A stretch of 64,000 nt of DNA from Pseudopyrenochaeta lycopersici (GCA_003313425.1 NHZP01000022.1:310001-374000), one strand, 5' to 3'; shown: positions 1 through 11,176, counted from the first letter of the stretch. Notes: a model not told the origin generated them from the sequence alone. Numbers and translations are program-made.

Positions 1-552
1 TAATGCCGGCGCAAACTGACATATTTCCACCGCAAACAATAGCGAACTGCCTTATCTGATTACGGTAATTTCCAAGCTCAAATGCGCGCCAACGTGCTGA
101 TGGGCCGAGTTTTCCACGCGTCGAGAAGGCGAGAAGCCCGGCTTATTAGGGAGTTGTCGTTCGGATTTCTCAATGAGGGGTGACAAGGGGCGGGGTTCGC
201 TCGTAACGTTGATCAAGGTGGGGATCGCGGGGGAACTGTTAAAAGGGAACGAGATCCGCCTGAATAAGTAGCTGGGCGCGTTTCCCAGATTTTGTGAAAT
301 CTGATCCTCTTCCCGTGGACTGAATATCGGTGCAATTCAATTGGTAATTTGGGTATGTGCTTACACCATAGATATGATGCGACGAGCTCGACAGATCTCA
401 TGTATTGCGTCGATTGTAGGGGAAACACTGTTGACACTTTACAGATACTTAGTAGCATCGAATAATCTGTTTTAATTTATTACGACACAAACCTCTGCGC
501 AGCAATAGCAGCCATAGAATCTTTAAGCCAGCATATACAATATCCTGTTACA
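1..552. other. Intergenic, upstream of dihydroxyacetone kinase
   Basis: No credible gene is seen here. The short open frames have no family resemblance. The stretch next to the start codon at 553 should hold the kinase promoter and 5' UTR, but I see no clear TATA box or factor site. Confidence 0.5.
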
Positions 553-2468
553 ATGTCGCGGAAGCATTTCTTCCCCAACCCCGAGGGCGTTGTGGTCCAC
601 ATGCTCAAGTCCCTCGTAACGCGAAACCAACACATTGCGCTCGACGAAACCAACCGCGTAGTCTACTCCCTCTCGCACCCACCGAACCAGGTCACAATCA
701 TCTCCGGCGGCGGATCCGGCCATGAGCCTGCGTGGTCTGGCTTTGTTGGCGACGGCATGTTGTCTGCGGCAGTTTGCGGTGACATCTTTGCTAGCCCGAG
801 TACGAAGCAGATCATGGCTGGAATAAGAAACGTGCCCTCGAACGAGGGCGTTATTTTGTGTATCACTAATTACACGGGAGATATGCTGCATTTTGGGCTA
901 GCGAGAGAGAAGGGCCAAGCACTGGGGTACAAAGTCGATGTTGTTTGTATGGCAGAAGATGCAGCGTTGGGAAGGGAGAAGAGCGGCAAAGTTGGAAGGA
1001 GAGGGTTGGCAGGAAATTTATTGGGTAAGTTGAACAGGTCATTCTTGGGCAGTCAATGCGGTGCTGTAGATGAGGTTTTGAGTGCTAATTGCTTATAGTT
1101 ATCAAACTTATTGGTGCTGCATCACAGAAAGGATGGGCTTTCGAGCGGTGTCGGAAGATTGGAGAATTGGGCAACTCACAATTGGTGACGATTGGAACAA
1201 GTCTGGATCATTGTCATGTGCCTGGACGAGAGGCGTTCGAGTCGGTGCCAGATGATGCGTGTGTGCTGGGAATGGGTATTCACAATGAGCCAGTAAGCTC
1301 CCCCTCGTCTCTGCCCATAGTTTCCTGTGGTATGAAGCTAAAAGTTTTGCAGGGCCTCCGAACAATATCACCCATGCCGAGCCCGGAAGACATCATCAAG
1401 GAGATGTTGAGGTACTTGTTAGATCCGAGCGACTCTGACCGGGCCTTTGTTCCTTTCTCGCCCTCTGATAATGTCGTGATGCTCGTCAACAACTTCGGCG
1501 GACTGTCTGGGTTGGAATTTGATGCCATGGTCCATATTGCCCTGGAAGTACTCAAGCGCGACTGGAAGATTGTACCAACGAGAATCTATGCTGGCATCTT
1601 GGAGACGAGCTTAAATGGCCAAGGTTTCTCGATCACTTTAGGTAACATGTCAGGCATGGCAAAGGCCATGGATTTGAAAGACGAGGAGGTCATTGAGTTG
1701 TTGGATGCGCCAACAAATGCACCAGCTTGGCCAAAGAATGGATATCGACCCGTCAACGTAAGTAAAGAGACGGAAGAATTGCGCAACAAGGCAAATGCTG
1801 CAGCAGAAGATAAGTCAGGTCTGGGTAAAGGCCCAGCAACACCATCTTCCCTCATCCCAGCACTAAGGAAAGCATGCAACGCCGGTCTCGAAGCAGAGCC
1901 CACAATCACGCAATACGACCTACAAATGGGCGACGGTGACTGCGGCGAAGCCGTCGCAGGCGTCTGCAAATCCATCCTGGCAAACATCAATGCCGTAGAG
2001 AAGAATCCTCCCCCCATCCTCGCACTGCTGGAAAGCATCGGCGAAAACGTCGAAGACGTAGGCGGCTCCCTCGGCGCCATCTTATCCATCCTCGTCACAG
2101 CCTTCACCAACGCGCTCTCAACAGAAACCCTGAAATCGAACAAACCCCTCGACATCTCATCAATATCCGCCGCCGCTTCAACCGCGCTCGACAACCTCAA
2201 GAACTACACCTCCGCTCGCGAAGGCGACCGAACTGTCATGGATGTCCTGATCCCCTTCATCAACACGCTCGCCGAGACCAGGGATTTCGAGAAAAGCGTG
2301 GATGTTGCGGAGCGCAAGGCGGATGCTACAAAGGATATGAAAGCGAAGTTTGGGCGTGCGACGTATGTGGGTGACGATGATGGGGAGAGGAGTCGGATCC
2401 CGGATCCGGGAGCGTATGCTGCGGGTGTGTGGTTGAGGGGGCTACAGAGTGGATTTCAGGGTTCGTGA
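553..2468 (+). CDS. DAK1: Dihydroxyacetone (glycerone) kinase, DhaK-DhaL fusion
   Basis: ATP-dependent kinase that phosphorylates dihydroxyacetone to DHAP in the cytosol. It serves glycerol and methylglyoxal/DHA detoxification and links DHA to glycolysis. Three exons (553-1024, 1099-1292, 1353-2468) join in frame to 593 residues, the usual length for fungal Dak. The N-terminal DhaK domain shows SGGGSGHEP at residues 51-59 followed by an AVCGDIFASPS stretch, and exon 2 carries SLDHCHVPG, in the region of the substrate-binding His. A linker near residues 300-340 leads into the DhaL ATP-binding domain with MGDGDCGE near residue 413, DRTVMD and GRATYVG near the C-terminus. The start is the first ATG ahead of the conserved FFPNPEG segment. 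The gene converges on the FAD oxidoreductase downstream. Family assignment is very firm; the substrate range (DHA versus glyceraldehyde) is not visible. Confidence 0.96.
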
Positions 2469-2825
2469 GCAGAGCGGAAAGTAGTTTATTGTAATTCGGA
2501 AAAATGGGATTCTAATTCTTAGGAAGAATCATCTGGATAGCTGGCTCTGATTGTGAACACCCCGCGTTGGTGATTCCGTTGATTATGTGCGTTTTCGCAA
2601 TTGGGTAAGATGCGGCAAGCGTCTACGGATGGAGATACTCATACTAAGTTTTGATCCCTGCCATTCGGTTTTAAGACTTCAGATGTGGGTCATATATCTA
2701 GCCATCATTGCACTGGTGGATTGGTCCCTCCAAAGCGATGTCACTCGATTGACGCATGCCGAGACACGCATGCTGAGGCGCGTCTGCTACAACCATAGAG
2801 ACATACACATCCCCATATACATCAT
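2469..2825. other. Intergenic between two convergent genes
   Basis: Shared 3' flank of the kinase (+) and the FAD oxidoreductase (-). It should hold both 3' UTRs. I see no gene or repeat. Confidence 0.5.
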
Positions 2826-4360
2826 CTACTTAGTTTCTGGGATCGATCGACCCGGATATTTCGCCCCTACCAACCTCCATCCATTTGCGATGTGGAAATC
2901 ATCTGGATATGGCCTGCCAGGGAAGAGCATATCCTTCCCGTTCTCACCGGGAACGTAAGACACTGACTCATTCTGCATGTCATTACTAAAATTAGCGTAA
3001 ATTCTTCAATTGGGCACGATCCAATGTGAAGGAATAAAGTATAGCAGCAGGAATCATGGAGATCAATACTGACCTTGCCGATGGTGAGCGCAATAAAACC
3101 TTCCATCCATGTATGCGGCTTGTATCGATGCGAAGCTGACCGCCCTGCAATAAGGTCTAACATATTTTCTCGAACAATCCCAGCTTGCATGTAAACAGCC
3201 CGAGCCATTCGCGGACCGCCGTGTTCAGCCACGTCGCCGAGGGCGAAGATATTCGGGTACTTATCGTCTCCTGAAGGTGCTAGTTGTAGCGTCGAATCTA
3301 CGAGGATGCGGCCCGTTTGTTTCGAGACGGCTTCAGGTAAAAATTCACGAATGATGTCGGAATTTGGTGTTTGGCCGGTGCACGACAGCTGTACAAATCA
3401 AGTGCGCTTAGAATTGCATGAAAACAGGTAGAGGTGAAAGTGGTAGGGAAAGTAGCAAGCTTAACTCACCACAAGATCAAAAGCTTCGGTAGCCCCGCTG
3501 GGAAATTGTATCATATTTCCACCAGAGACAGCTTGGGGTCGCTCATTGTATCGCACAGACACACCAAGCTTCTTGAGACTATCGGCAACATGAACTTGGA
3601 GCTTCGAACCGAAATTCGGCATGACGACGCTGCGAGAACTGAAAATAGTGACATCCTTTTCTGGGAAATAACTCTTGATATCTGCCGCAATCTCGACACC
3701 CACAGCGCCACTTCCCAGAATGGCGATACTCCCTGCTTCAGCAACACCGCGCTGAACGCCACGCAATTCATCACAAGCCCCTTCATGCTCGAGCGATGTC
3801 ATTTTCGCTGGTGGTGGCTGCGAGGAACCGGTGGCAATGACCAAGTACGCATAGTCGAATGACTGTCCATCTGCCAATTTGACCTGAGTAGCCGTCACGC
3901 TGGCCACTTCTGCTTTGACGTGTAACAATGATCCTTTCTTGGTAACACTCCTAAGGATATCTTGGTAGGGGATGAAGGCACCCTTTTCATACCCTGGCAC
4001 AACCGCGTATCGTGGAAACGCAAACAGGTAGTTGAAATGGCTATTTTTCTCCACCAGGATCACGCGATATCCTGTTGGTACGGCGTTGGCTAACCAATTA
4101 GCGAGATGGACGCCTGCGAAGGAGCCACCGACGATGATGATATTCTTAGGCTTGTCTACAGGTGTATAGGTGAGACTGTGGGAGAGGGCGGTGATGCGCA
4201 GGCGGAGCAGGCGAATGCTGTAAGGCAGAATGATACCAAGCATGCGAACAAAGAGCCGTATGCTGTTTGCTGCCTTTGTGAGTCGGCCTTGGCTACCCCG
4301 GATACCTGTATCTGGGTCCACTTTGTCTCCATCCGGGTCACTGTTGTTCAAGTGTGCCAT
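2826..4360 (-). CDS. FAD/NAD(P)H-dependent pyridine nucleotide-disulphide oxidoreductase (AIF/AMID-like)
   Basis: Predicted flavoprotein oxidoreductase of the AIF/AMID/NDH-2 group, which transfers electrons from NAD(P)H to quinones or similar acceptors and is often membrane-attached. Exons on the minus strand are 4360-3470, 3388-3074 and 2972-2826, giving 450 residues. An FAD-binding Rossmann motif GGSFAG lies at residues 78-83, an ATGSS motif near 176-180, and a second dinucleotide-binding motif GSGAVG near 216-221. Exon 2 supplies the C-T-G-Q-T-P segment and the FALGDVAEHGG stretch that contacts FAD. A basic and hydrophobic segment at about residues 33-60 could anchor it to a membrane. I start at the ATG at 4360; upstream codons in this frame offer only TTG. 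A perfect paired GATA palindrome lies about 175 bp upstream. Fungal paralogues are numerous, so the exact substrate is unknown. Confidence 0.9.
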
Positions 4361-5138
4361 GGAGTATTCTATATACCAGTGCAAGGTTGCGCAGAATGAG
4401 GGTAGATTTGGGCCGCTTTCCTCGGGCTAGGTGATCAACGTCAGCGTAAGAATAGATGACTGAAGGCACATGGGTTAGAGTGCCCCTTATGTACATGTCC
4501 GACAAAAACGGGCTTCAAGCTGTCGGGGATCGGACTTATCAGATGATCTGATAAGATGATGTACGAATCCTAATGAGTTAGGTCTCACGGCGCATGCCCG
4601 AGTTCCATGCGATATCGGCCGGGCGAAGACTTGCGGCGCAGAGTGCTATGCTTCGGCCGCCCCAGAATGCCGACGCCGCGAGTCGAATACGATAGTTTCC
4701 GCGCTGCTGCCTGTCACGTAGGTCTTGGCGGATCGGAAACGAGCCATGCTCAAGAGGGTCAAGCCAGAAAGATGTTGAGAATGCCCAAAGTGGAATGAGG
4801 GCTCATAATTGTTTTTGGCTGTTGCTTGATGGCCAGAAAGGTCTATAGAGAGTGGTATTCTGACTAGTCTGGGATGAGTGTGCAGTCGTGACTTCGAGTT
4901 GGTGCCAAATTATTTAGCAAGTCACTACAAAACTATGGTGGCAGCCCATAGATTGGCTGGCACCATAATCTGGTCCTGTTGAAGGAAGCGTCGAGGGCGT
5001 TTCTAATTGTGTCGTTGTGGTTCGACGCTTCTGCGGTCGAGGCAAGGCCACTGATATTGAGGTCCGTGCGCACATCGAATTCCTCGACACACCCACGCAC
5101 GGCGTCTTTCCAACACCAGCAGATTTCGCACCTACAGC
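4361..5138. other. Divergent intergenic region
   Basis: Shared upstream region of the FAD oxidoreductase (-) and the PENYLRTI-module gene (+). It contains the GATA palindrome at 4535-4555. Nothing else is supported; a 63-residue open frame at 4607-4798 has no recognisable content. Confidence 0.5.
4535..4555. promoter_or_regulatory. Perfect palindrome of two head-to-head GATA-factor sites
   Basis: The 21 bases are a perfect inverted repeat with 10-base arms around a single central G: CTTATCAGAT-G-ATCTGATAAG. Each outer end is an HGATAR core (TGATAA on either strand), the target of fungal GATA zinc-finger factors such as AreA/NIT2 and the siderophore repressor SreA. It lies 175 bp upstream of the oxidoreductase ATG and about 580 bp upstream of the gene on the other side. 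The palindrome is seen directly; binding and the regulating factor are inference. Confidence 0.55.
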
Positions 5139-6236
5139 ATGCCGCGCCCGTGCCAGAAGCGGCGTGCAAGTGCAGCGGCACAAAGAAAACCCAAACCCGC
5201 AGGGCCTCCTCCGATACGGCACAAAGCACGGCAGAAAGCCATCCACAATGCTCGTCGCGGGCGTGGTCGCGGAAACTTGAATGGTGGACAAGCCTCGCGC
5301 AACCAGCGGAGCGGACTCGAGATGGAACACGATTTCATATCCTTCGCCTCAACCGGGAACAACTTCCACCGGCTGAACGGTGTTGGAAGCCAATACGACC
5401 CGATTGCGCTGCACGAAATGGGCGATTCGGAACTCGACGAGGGCGAGCTCATGACGGACAATGGATCAGATTCAGACGACACGGGCGGCCTTGATCCCTA
5501 CGACGCGGACGACATGATGATCAATGTACAAATGGACCAGCCCTTGGCCGGCAAAGGAAAGGTACGGAGGGCAGAGGTCATGTTCACTGTACCGGATGCC
5601 GTCGTCATCTACAAGGCGCTGTGGCAGGCTGGATTTCCGCTGCTCCCGACAGGGATGGAAAAGTACGGCCTTCAAGAGCAAGACGCGTCGCCAGAATCGT
5701 CTTCATACATCTCGCTTGCGCCATCATCCAGACCACTCGCGCCCAGTGCAAGCAGTGCAGCCACGAGCACCAGCCCACAAGAACCGAACACTGCGGCCAA
5801 CTACGTATTCAATTGGGGGAAATACGCTGGAACACCCTTTTTGGATGTCCCAGAGAACTACCTCCGTACTATAGGTGGCCAGCTAGACGTTTACGAAGTA
5901 AAACATCCTGGCTTGAGGGAAGCCTTCGAGTTCCATAGGCCAGGACAAGGGCGTACCGCGACATCCCGTCAGCCTCCTACCCTACCACAACCACAACCAG
6001 CACAAATACGACAACCGCCGCCAAAACAACGCCAGGCCACTCGCGCAAACACTCGACCGCCCTCCGAGACGTATGTATTCAAGACGGGCGCCCACAAGGG
6101 CGAGAAACTGAGCGACGTTCCTGAAAATTATCTACGAACCATAGAGGGTATGAAGAATGTCGTCAACAAGTGGCCGGGACTGAAAGAAGCACTGCGAGAC
6201 TTCAATGAGAAGACTGGCAGACGAGGCAGAGTATGA
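5139..6236 (+). CDS. Conserved-looking protein with two GKY..DVPENYLRTI modules
   Basis: Intronless, 365 residues, with ATG at 5139. The N-terminus (1-50) is very basic, rich in Arg/Lys/Pro and ends in an RGRGRG tract, suggesting nuclear or nucleic-acid association. Residues 95-125 are acidic. The C-terminal half has two copies of the same module, about residues 222-265 and 312-355. Each begins with YVF, then a GKYAG- or GAHKG-type turn, then exactly VPENYLRTI (237-245 and 327-335), and closes with PGLREAF or PGLKEAL. The linker between them is Pro/Gln-rich. The module resembles the FGKYKGK..D.P..YL pattern of the DUF3820-type families, some of which sit beside exonuclease domains, but I cannot confirm homology. 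Function is unknown. Confidence 0.8.
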   Translation: MPRPCQKRRASAAAQRKPKPAGPPPIRHKARQKAIHNARRGRGRGNLNGGQASRNQRSGLEMEHDFISFASTGNNFHRLNGVGSQYDPIALHEMGDSELDEGELMTDNGSDSDDTGGLDPYDADDMMINVQMDQPLAGKGKVRRAEVMFTVPDAVVIYKALWQAGFPLLPTGMEKYGLQEQDASPESSSYISLAPSSRPLAPSASSAATSTSPQEPNTAANYVFNWGKYAGTPFLDVPENYLRTIGGQLDVYEVKHPGLREAFEFHRPGQGRTATSRQPPTLPQPQPAQIRQPPPKQRQATRANTRPPSETYVFKTGAHKGEKLSDVPENYLRTIEGMKNVVNKWPGLKEALRDFNEKTGRRGRV

Positions 6237-7542
6237 CTGCCCCTTGTGATACTACTGGTGCAACTTCCCTCGGGTCTGTTCACGGCCCATGCTCAGACTA
6301 CCCAATCGAGAATTTCTGCAATGGGATGTTGAGGCCATTGGGCCAACCCAGACTTCCGAAACGAGCTTGAAGACCCACTGGAGAGCTTGTCCATCTCACT
6401 CTAGCTTGCTCGCCAGCAGCTAGTAGTAGCGGGATGCCGTACACCAGTCAAAAACCTCACGATCGAGGAAGCGGCAGAAATTTGTCCGTGATAGATCTTC
6501 AAGCCATAGGAAAAGAATGACGGTTCTCGATACAGACACGAATGCTTTCGAAGCCTGGCGGTCGCAAGCGCTTCCTCGCTTCTACAACCTCGTTGCTCTT
6601 TGCGTACCGGCCAGCTGTGGGGTCTTGAAATTTTGACGTCAGAAGAGGAGGCTTCATTCCTTCGAGCATTTCGTCCATGAGCATACGCTTATTCTTGAAA
6701 AGCGGTATTTCGAGTACACTGAACGCATTGGCTAGTTTGTATGATACGGGATCTAACGGTAAGGTACCCAAAGTCTCCGGAGGGTTCATGAACGGCAAGT
6801 CTGCGGAAGTTAGAAGGGCCGCGAAGTGCACTAGTTTGGGCCACAATCACTTGGACACTTTCCGCCTCAGACTTATGATGGCTGCCATAAGCTTGACGGA
6901 TTTGTGCTAGTCTATGAATGCGTAGTCCCTTCATCCTGCCTATTCAATGACAGCTTGAAGGTGGATAAGCCTTTCGGGACACCCAACAAAGCTTGCGCGA
7001 TGGAAACATGATTTGACAATACGAATATGCTTCCTAAATAAGACTTTCTTCTTGAATTCTAAGTGGTTTGTCCACATCCGATGTCCGTATCGAGCAAATT
7101 ACTCGACGTCGAGATTCCGAGTCACCCAATCAAAGCGATGCCAAAATATCGAGTCGAACAAAGTATGCGATATGGCCCAGAATGGTTCGGCTAATGCTTG
7201 ATCTACAAGCCCCACGTGCTTCCCCAGGTTGCGGGGTCGCTTCAGGATTATGTGAATGAGCTAAAGCGTCCAAGTCAGCGCTTGATGGCTTAGCGCTCCG
7301 AGCTACCCCAGAATCTGCGATGTTTTGCCTAGTTCGTGTCGTGACATGGCCAGAATTGACAGCCCCGTGTTTTGACTTACACTCTTGATGCGAGTCGAAT
7401 ACGTTCGGTATGGCAATCGTCTTCCTGAGATGCGGAGCAATAGTCTCACCAATGCGATTGTTTAAGAAGTCTGCGCCCCAGCTTTTCTTACCCACCTGCT
7501 TCTTCAGGAAGGGATAGCTTTCATTCTCTTTTGGGCGCAAAC
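6237..7542. other. Intergenic, 1.3 kb
   Basis: No gene I can support. A minus-strand frame at 6499-6789 (about 96 codons from its first ATG) has ordinary-looking composition but no family resemblance or clear gene signals, so it is left uncalled. The last few hundred bases should carry the sugar-transporter promoter. Confidence 0.45.
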
Positions 7543-9302
7543 ATGTCTCCCCTGCAGAGCAGACAACGTATCAACGCTTTCAATGTATTTATCCTCATTT
7601 TCGTCGGCTTTGGCTCCATGAGCTATGGCTACACGGCAGCTGTCATTGGAACCACCTTAGGTACCATTTTTTTCTGTCATCCCAATTACCAAAAACACAG
7701 CTAAATGATGCAGGTCAACCATCGTTTATCAAGTATTTCAACCTCGACACTAGGAGCGATGCGACCGACTTGATCTCTACTACAAACGGAATCTTCCAAA
7801 CGGGCGGTGTCATTGGTACACTTCTGTTACCAATCGCCTCTGATAAGTTTGGACGCAAATGGGGTATTGCAATTGTAAGGCTCACAATGACCTGAACGCA
7901 CATCGTCTGACATTTCACCCAGAGTGCTATTTTGGCCATCATTTCCGGAGCTGGGCTCGCTGGTAGTACTCACATTGGAATGTTCATCGCCTTTCGATTC
8001 GTTGCTGGAGCGAGTGCTTTCATGATTCTCGCCGCTGTCCCTGTAAGCTTCACATGCTCCTTCCGATAGCCAGCATCAACTGACAAACTGCAGATCTGGA
8101 TGAACGAAGTCGTTCCTGTGAAGATGCGAGCTGGTCTGGTCGATATCCATGCTGTATGCCTCGTTTTTGGCTATACAGTCTCAGGCTGGACTGGCTTTGG
8201 ATTCTTTTTCTGGAAGAATGGTAAGTCCGCACTATGCTAGCCCCCCTCTTTTTCGGTCGCTGATTCTTGTAAAGGCGGCTCAAATGCCTGGCGACCACCG
8301 CTAGCTCTTCAGTGCGTCTGGCCACTTGTGCTTCTCTGCGGTCTATACTGGATCCCCGAGTCCCCTCGCTGGCTTGTCATGCAAGACCGAATCGACGAAG
8401 CCCGCATCATCCTCGACCGCCTCCATTCCGATCCCAGTGATCCAGATAACGAGTATGCGCGCTCCGAGTTCTACCAAATCCAAAAGCAGATTGTGATTGA
8501 CCGGACACTTGAGAGCTCATGGATCGCCATGTTCAGACGTCCCTCTTATCGGAAGCGGGCAATGTACGCTATTGGAACTACGTTCTTCATTCAATGCTCC
8601 GGTGTGCTTGTTATCAACAACTATGGACCGACTTTGTACAAGAATCTTGGCTTCAGCACAGTCGAACAGCTACTGCATCCCGCTGCGTGGCTGACTTTGG
8701 CCCTCGGTATGAATGCTGTGGCCATTCCACTTGTCGACCTGTTCCCACGTAACAAGTACATTGCATTCGGAATTCTCAGCTGTATGGCTACCTTGATCGT
8801 GGAAGCTGCACTCATCGCCGAATTCGTCCCGTCGAACAATGGCGCCGCTCTAAGGGCTGCAGTAGCAATGCTTTACATCTTCATCGTCTTCTACAGTATC
8901 TGCCTCGACGGAACACAATTTGCCTATCTGGGAGAGCTGTTCCCAACCCACCTCCGCGCCAAAGGCGTATCTCTGGGTGTAGCGACTATTTCCTTCACCA
9001 ACATCATTTGGCTCCAGTCTGCACCCACAGCCTTTATTACTATCGGCTGGAAGTTCTACCTGGTCTTCATCATCCCTGGAACAATTGGTGCCATCATCAT
9101 GTGGATTTGGTTCCCGGACACGAATGGCATGCCCTTGGAGGAAATTGCGGCTCTCTTTGGAGACACTGATGAAGTCGCTGTCTACCAGGCAGAGATCAAT
9201 GTTCAGAATGGCGTGATTGTGGACACCCATGCTGAGGCCAAGGGCATCAGTGTTGATCATGTTGAGGACCTTGGAGCGAATCACGGGACTACTCGGGCTT
9301 GA
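7543..9302 (+). CDS. MFS sugar transporter (hexose/lactose-permease-like)
   Basis: Plasma-membrane sugar/proton symporter of the major facilitator superfamily. Five exons (7543-7660, 7714-7874, 7923-8042, 8094-8220, 8275-9302) join in frame to 517 residues, the family's usual size. Hallmarks are GRK after TM2 (DKFGRKWG), a conserved arginine-rich TM4 segment (FRFVAGASAF), PESPRWL at about residues 202-208 after TM6, and an LGELFPTHLRAKG segment followed by the final membrane helices and a conserved FPDTNGMPLEEI tail. Twelve hydrophobic segments are expected. The first ATG at 7543 is close to TM1. Sequence style is nearer to fungal lactose/cellobiose permease-like transporters than to yeast HXT proteins, but the substrate cannot be read from sequence. 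It would suit uptake of sugars released by the secreted glycosidases in this window. Confidence 0.94.
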
Positions 9303-10303
9303 AGGATGTATCTGTCCAGGGAAACCTGTCAAAAACAAGTTGACCAGTGTTGCTTGTTGTTGAGTAATAATGGCTTAGGCCAAAATAATGTGCGAATAGC
9401 AATGCTGTTGTTATTAATATGTTATGACGCGTATTGAACGTGACTTGATGCTGCTTGGTTCCCAAAGAAGCGAGATTTCTACTAAACCCTTTTGAAAATC
9501 TTGATGAAGTCCATCCATGCCGTTGTGAAGAACAACAAGTCCTGAGCCTTAGCCATGTGCGATCACTGGGTCAAAGCTACCAAAATCCCTCCCGGCTTTC
9601 AACGATCATTACACTCATATCCCGCCTCTGTTCTCCCCGTCTCTTGCCCTTGTTGAATTTGATTTACGGATATTTAGATGATTAGGAAGATTTCGGTATC
9701 TAGAAAGTTACAAGCAGACTCGAGGATTCATCGTGATCTACTGACTTGGAAATAGAATCCACAGTAGTACATTGACGATATGTTCCGGGAACTTGTTGAG
9801 ACACGGCACAGGTTTATTTTCCATTCGCTGCATACAAGCCACATTGACTAGGATGTATGCTGTTCATGAAATTAGCGGGACGTTTACTCCACCTACGTCG
9901 AAATGTCTTCCTATGCTCTTGACTTTGGGCGCCGATGTTTGCTAGCATATCAAATCAGGTTTGGGCTAGGCGAGTCGATGTACTAGCATAACACAAGTCT
10001 GCGAGCTAGCTCGGTAGCTGTCATCTAAATCTATGTTTTTTTTGAAGTCTATGAAGAAAATGAGGTGATGTTTGCTTGGCGGGGGCTGAGATATTCTTAG
10101 AGATCTTCGTGGGGGCCAATTGGACGATCTTCGTATTCCGCTTTCAAAGTCTCGGTAGCTGAAACCAGCCACCGCCCTAATACCTAATGTTGTTCAGTAT
10201 GCTGTCATCGAAGCAAGGGTTGAATAATTGACTTGCCATACTTATAGGTACCTGTAAGTCGAAGATCAAAGGCGGTGCACTGTATTCGATCAACACATTC
10301 ACA
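9303..10303. other. Intergenic, 1.0 kb
   Basis: I see no gene, repeat or RNA gene. Open frames here are short and without resemblance. The right end precedes the secreted nuclease. Confidence 0.45.
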
Positions 10304-11176
10304 ATGCACTCTTTTACTCTTCTGCTGTTTGCTCCTCTTTGCCTAAGCCTAGCAGTGCCATCCAGCATCCAGCTACTACCGAACACTGTAGTCAAAACCA
10401 TATCACAACCATATGGATCAGGAGGGCGAGGTCGTACGGGGAGCACATCTAGCACATCCTTTGTCACTCTGCAGTTGAATCTCTGCAATTCGGGTTTCGC
10501 AAAATGCTTCGCATCTGGAGCTTCTATCCCCGAAGGTGGCGACCTCATCTGGTCGACCGGTGCCAATGTCGTTACCATCAATGAGATATGCGCCAATGAC
10601 CTACCAAAGTTACAGTCGTACCTTGGCGAAGCATGGCCAACTGACTACACCTACTCGGCGTTTGTCCCAGCGATGGATAAGCGAACGAATGCAGCATACA
10701 AGTGCAAGAACGGCTTCCAGTACGGAAGCGTAGTGATGGGTCGCATGCGAACAGAAACGACAGTGACCGCATATGGCGGCAAATACACTAGTCAAGACGG
10801 CGGCAACGAACAACGCACATTCGTATGTGCAGCAGCCAAAGGCGACCATTTCGCCTGCACCACACATTTGACTTCCTCCTCTGAGCCGCTGGCTCTAAGT
10901 CAGTGCAAGGCCTTGATGTCGGATGCAGTCCCTTACTTGAAGAGTGCGGCGGGTTTCAGCGGCCGGACAGTTGTCGGTGGCGATTTCAATCTCGAATATG
11001 ATACAAATGATCCAGAGAATATGCAGAAGTGTGTTCCCGCTGGGTGGACGAGGAAGGGTGATGGCGACGTACAGCACACGATGTTTACGAACAACTTGAA
11101 GTTTGGGAGTTCGAAGGCGTACGGGTTAAGCTATACTGACCATGATGGTTGGCTGATTAAACTCAGCACTGCATGA
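10304..11176 (+). CDS. Secreted endonuclease/exonuclease/phosphatase (DNase I-fold) enzyme
   Basis: Intronless, 290 residues, with a signal peptide at about 1-17 (hydrophobic core LLLFAPLCLSLA). The mature part has the EEP-fold metal and catalytic signature in order: N in NLCNSG (59-64), E94 in TINEIC, H189 region in CTTHL, D and N in GGDFN (225-229), and D-H at 279-280 in YTDHDGWLI. Six or more Cys suggest disulphides, as expected for an extracellular protein. Activity is probably metal-dependent phosphodiester cleavage, most simply extracellular DNase; phosphatase or lipid phosphodiesterase activity is also possible in this fold. The LQLNLCNSG opening and lack of introns recall secreted actinobacterial members of the fold, so bacterial ancestry is possible but untested. 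Confidence 0.87.
   Translation: MHSFTLLLFAPLCLSLAVPSSIQLLPNTVVKTISQPYGSGGRGRTGSTSSTSFVTLQLNLCNSGFAKCFASGASIPEGGDLIWSTGANVVTINEICANDLPKLQSYLGEAWPTDYTYSAFVPAMDKRTNAAYKCKNGFQYGSVVMGRMRTETTVTAYGGKYTSQDGGNEQRTFVCAAAKGDHFACTTHLTSSSEPLALSQCKALMSDAVPYLKSAAGFSGRTVVGGDFNLEYDTNDPENMQKCVPAGWTRKGDGDVQHTMFTNNLKFGSSKAYGLSYTDHDGWLIKLSTA

Noticed and set aside
6499..6846. 115-codon minus-strand frame
   Set aside because: Begins at TTG directly after a stop; from its first ATG only about 96 codons remain, with no domain or splice partner.
7130..7540. 136-codon minus-strand frame next to the sugar transporter
   Set aside because: No family resemblance and it lies in the likely promoter of the transporter on the other strand.
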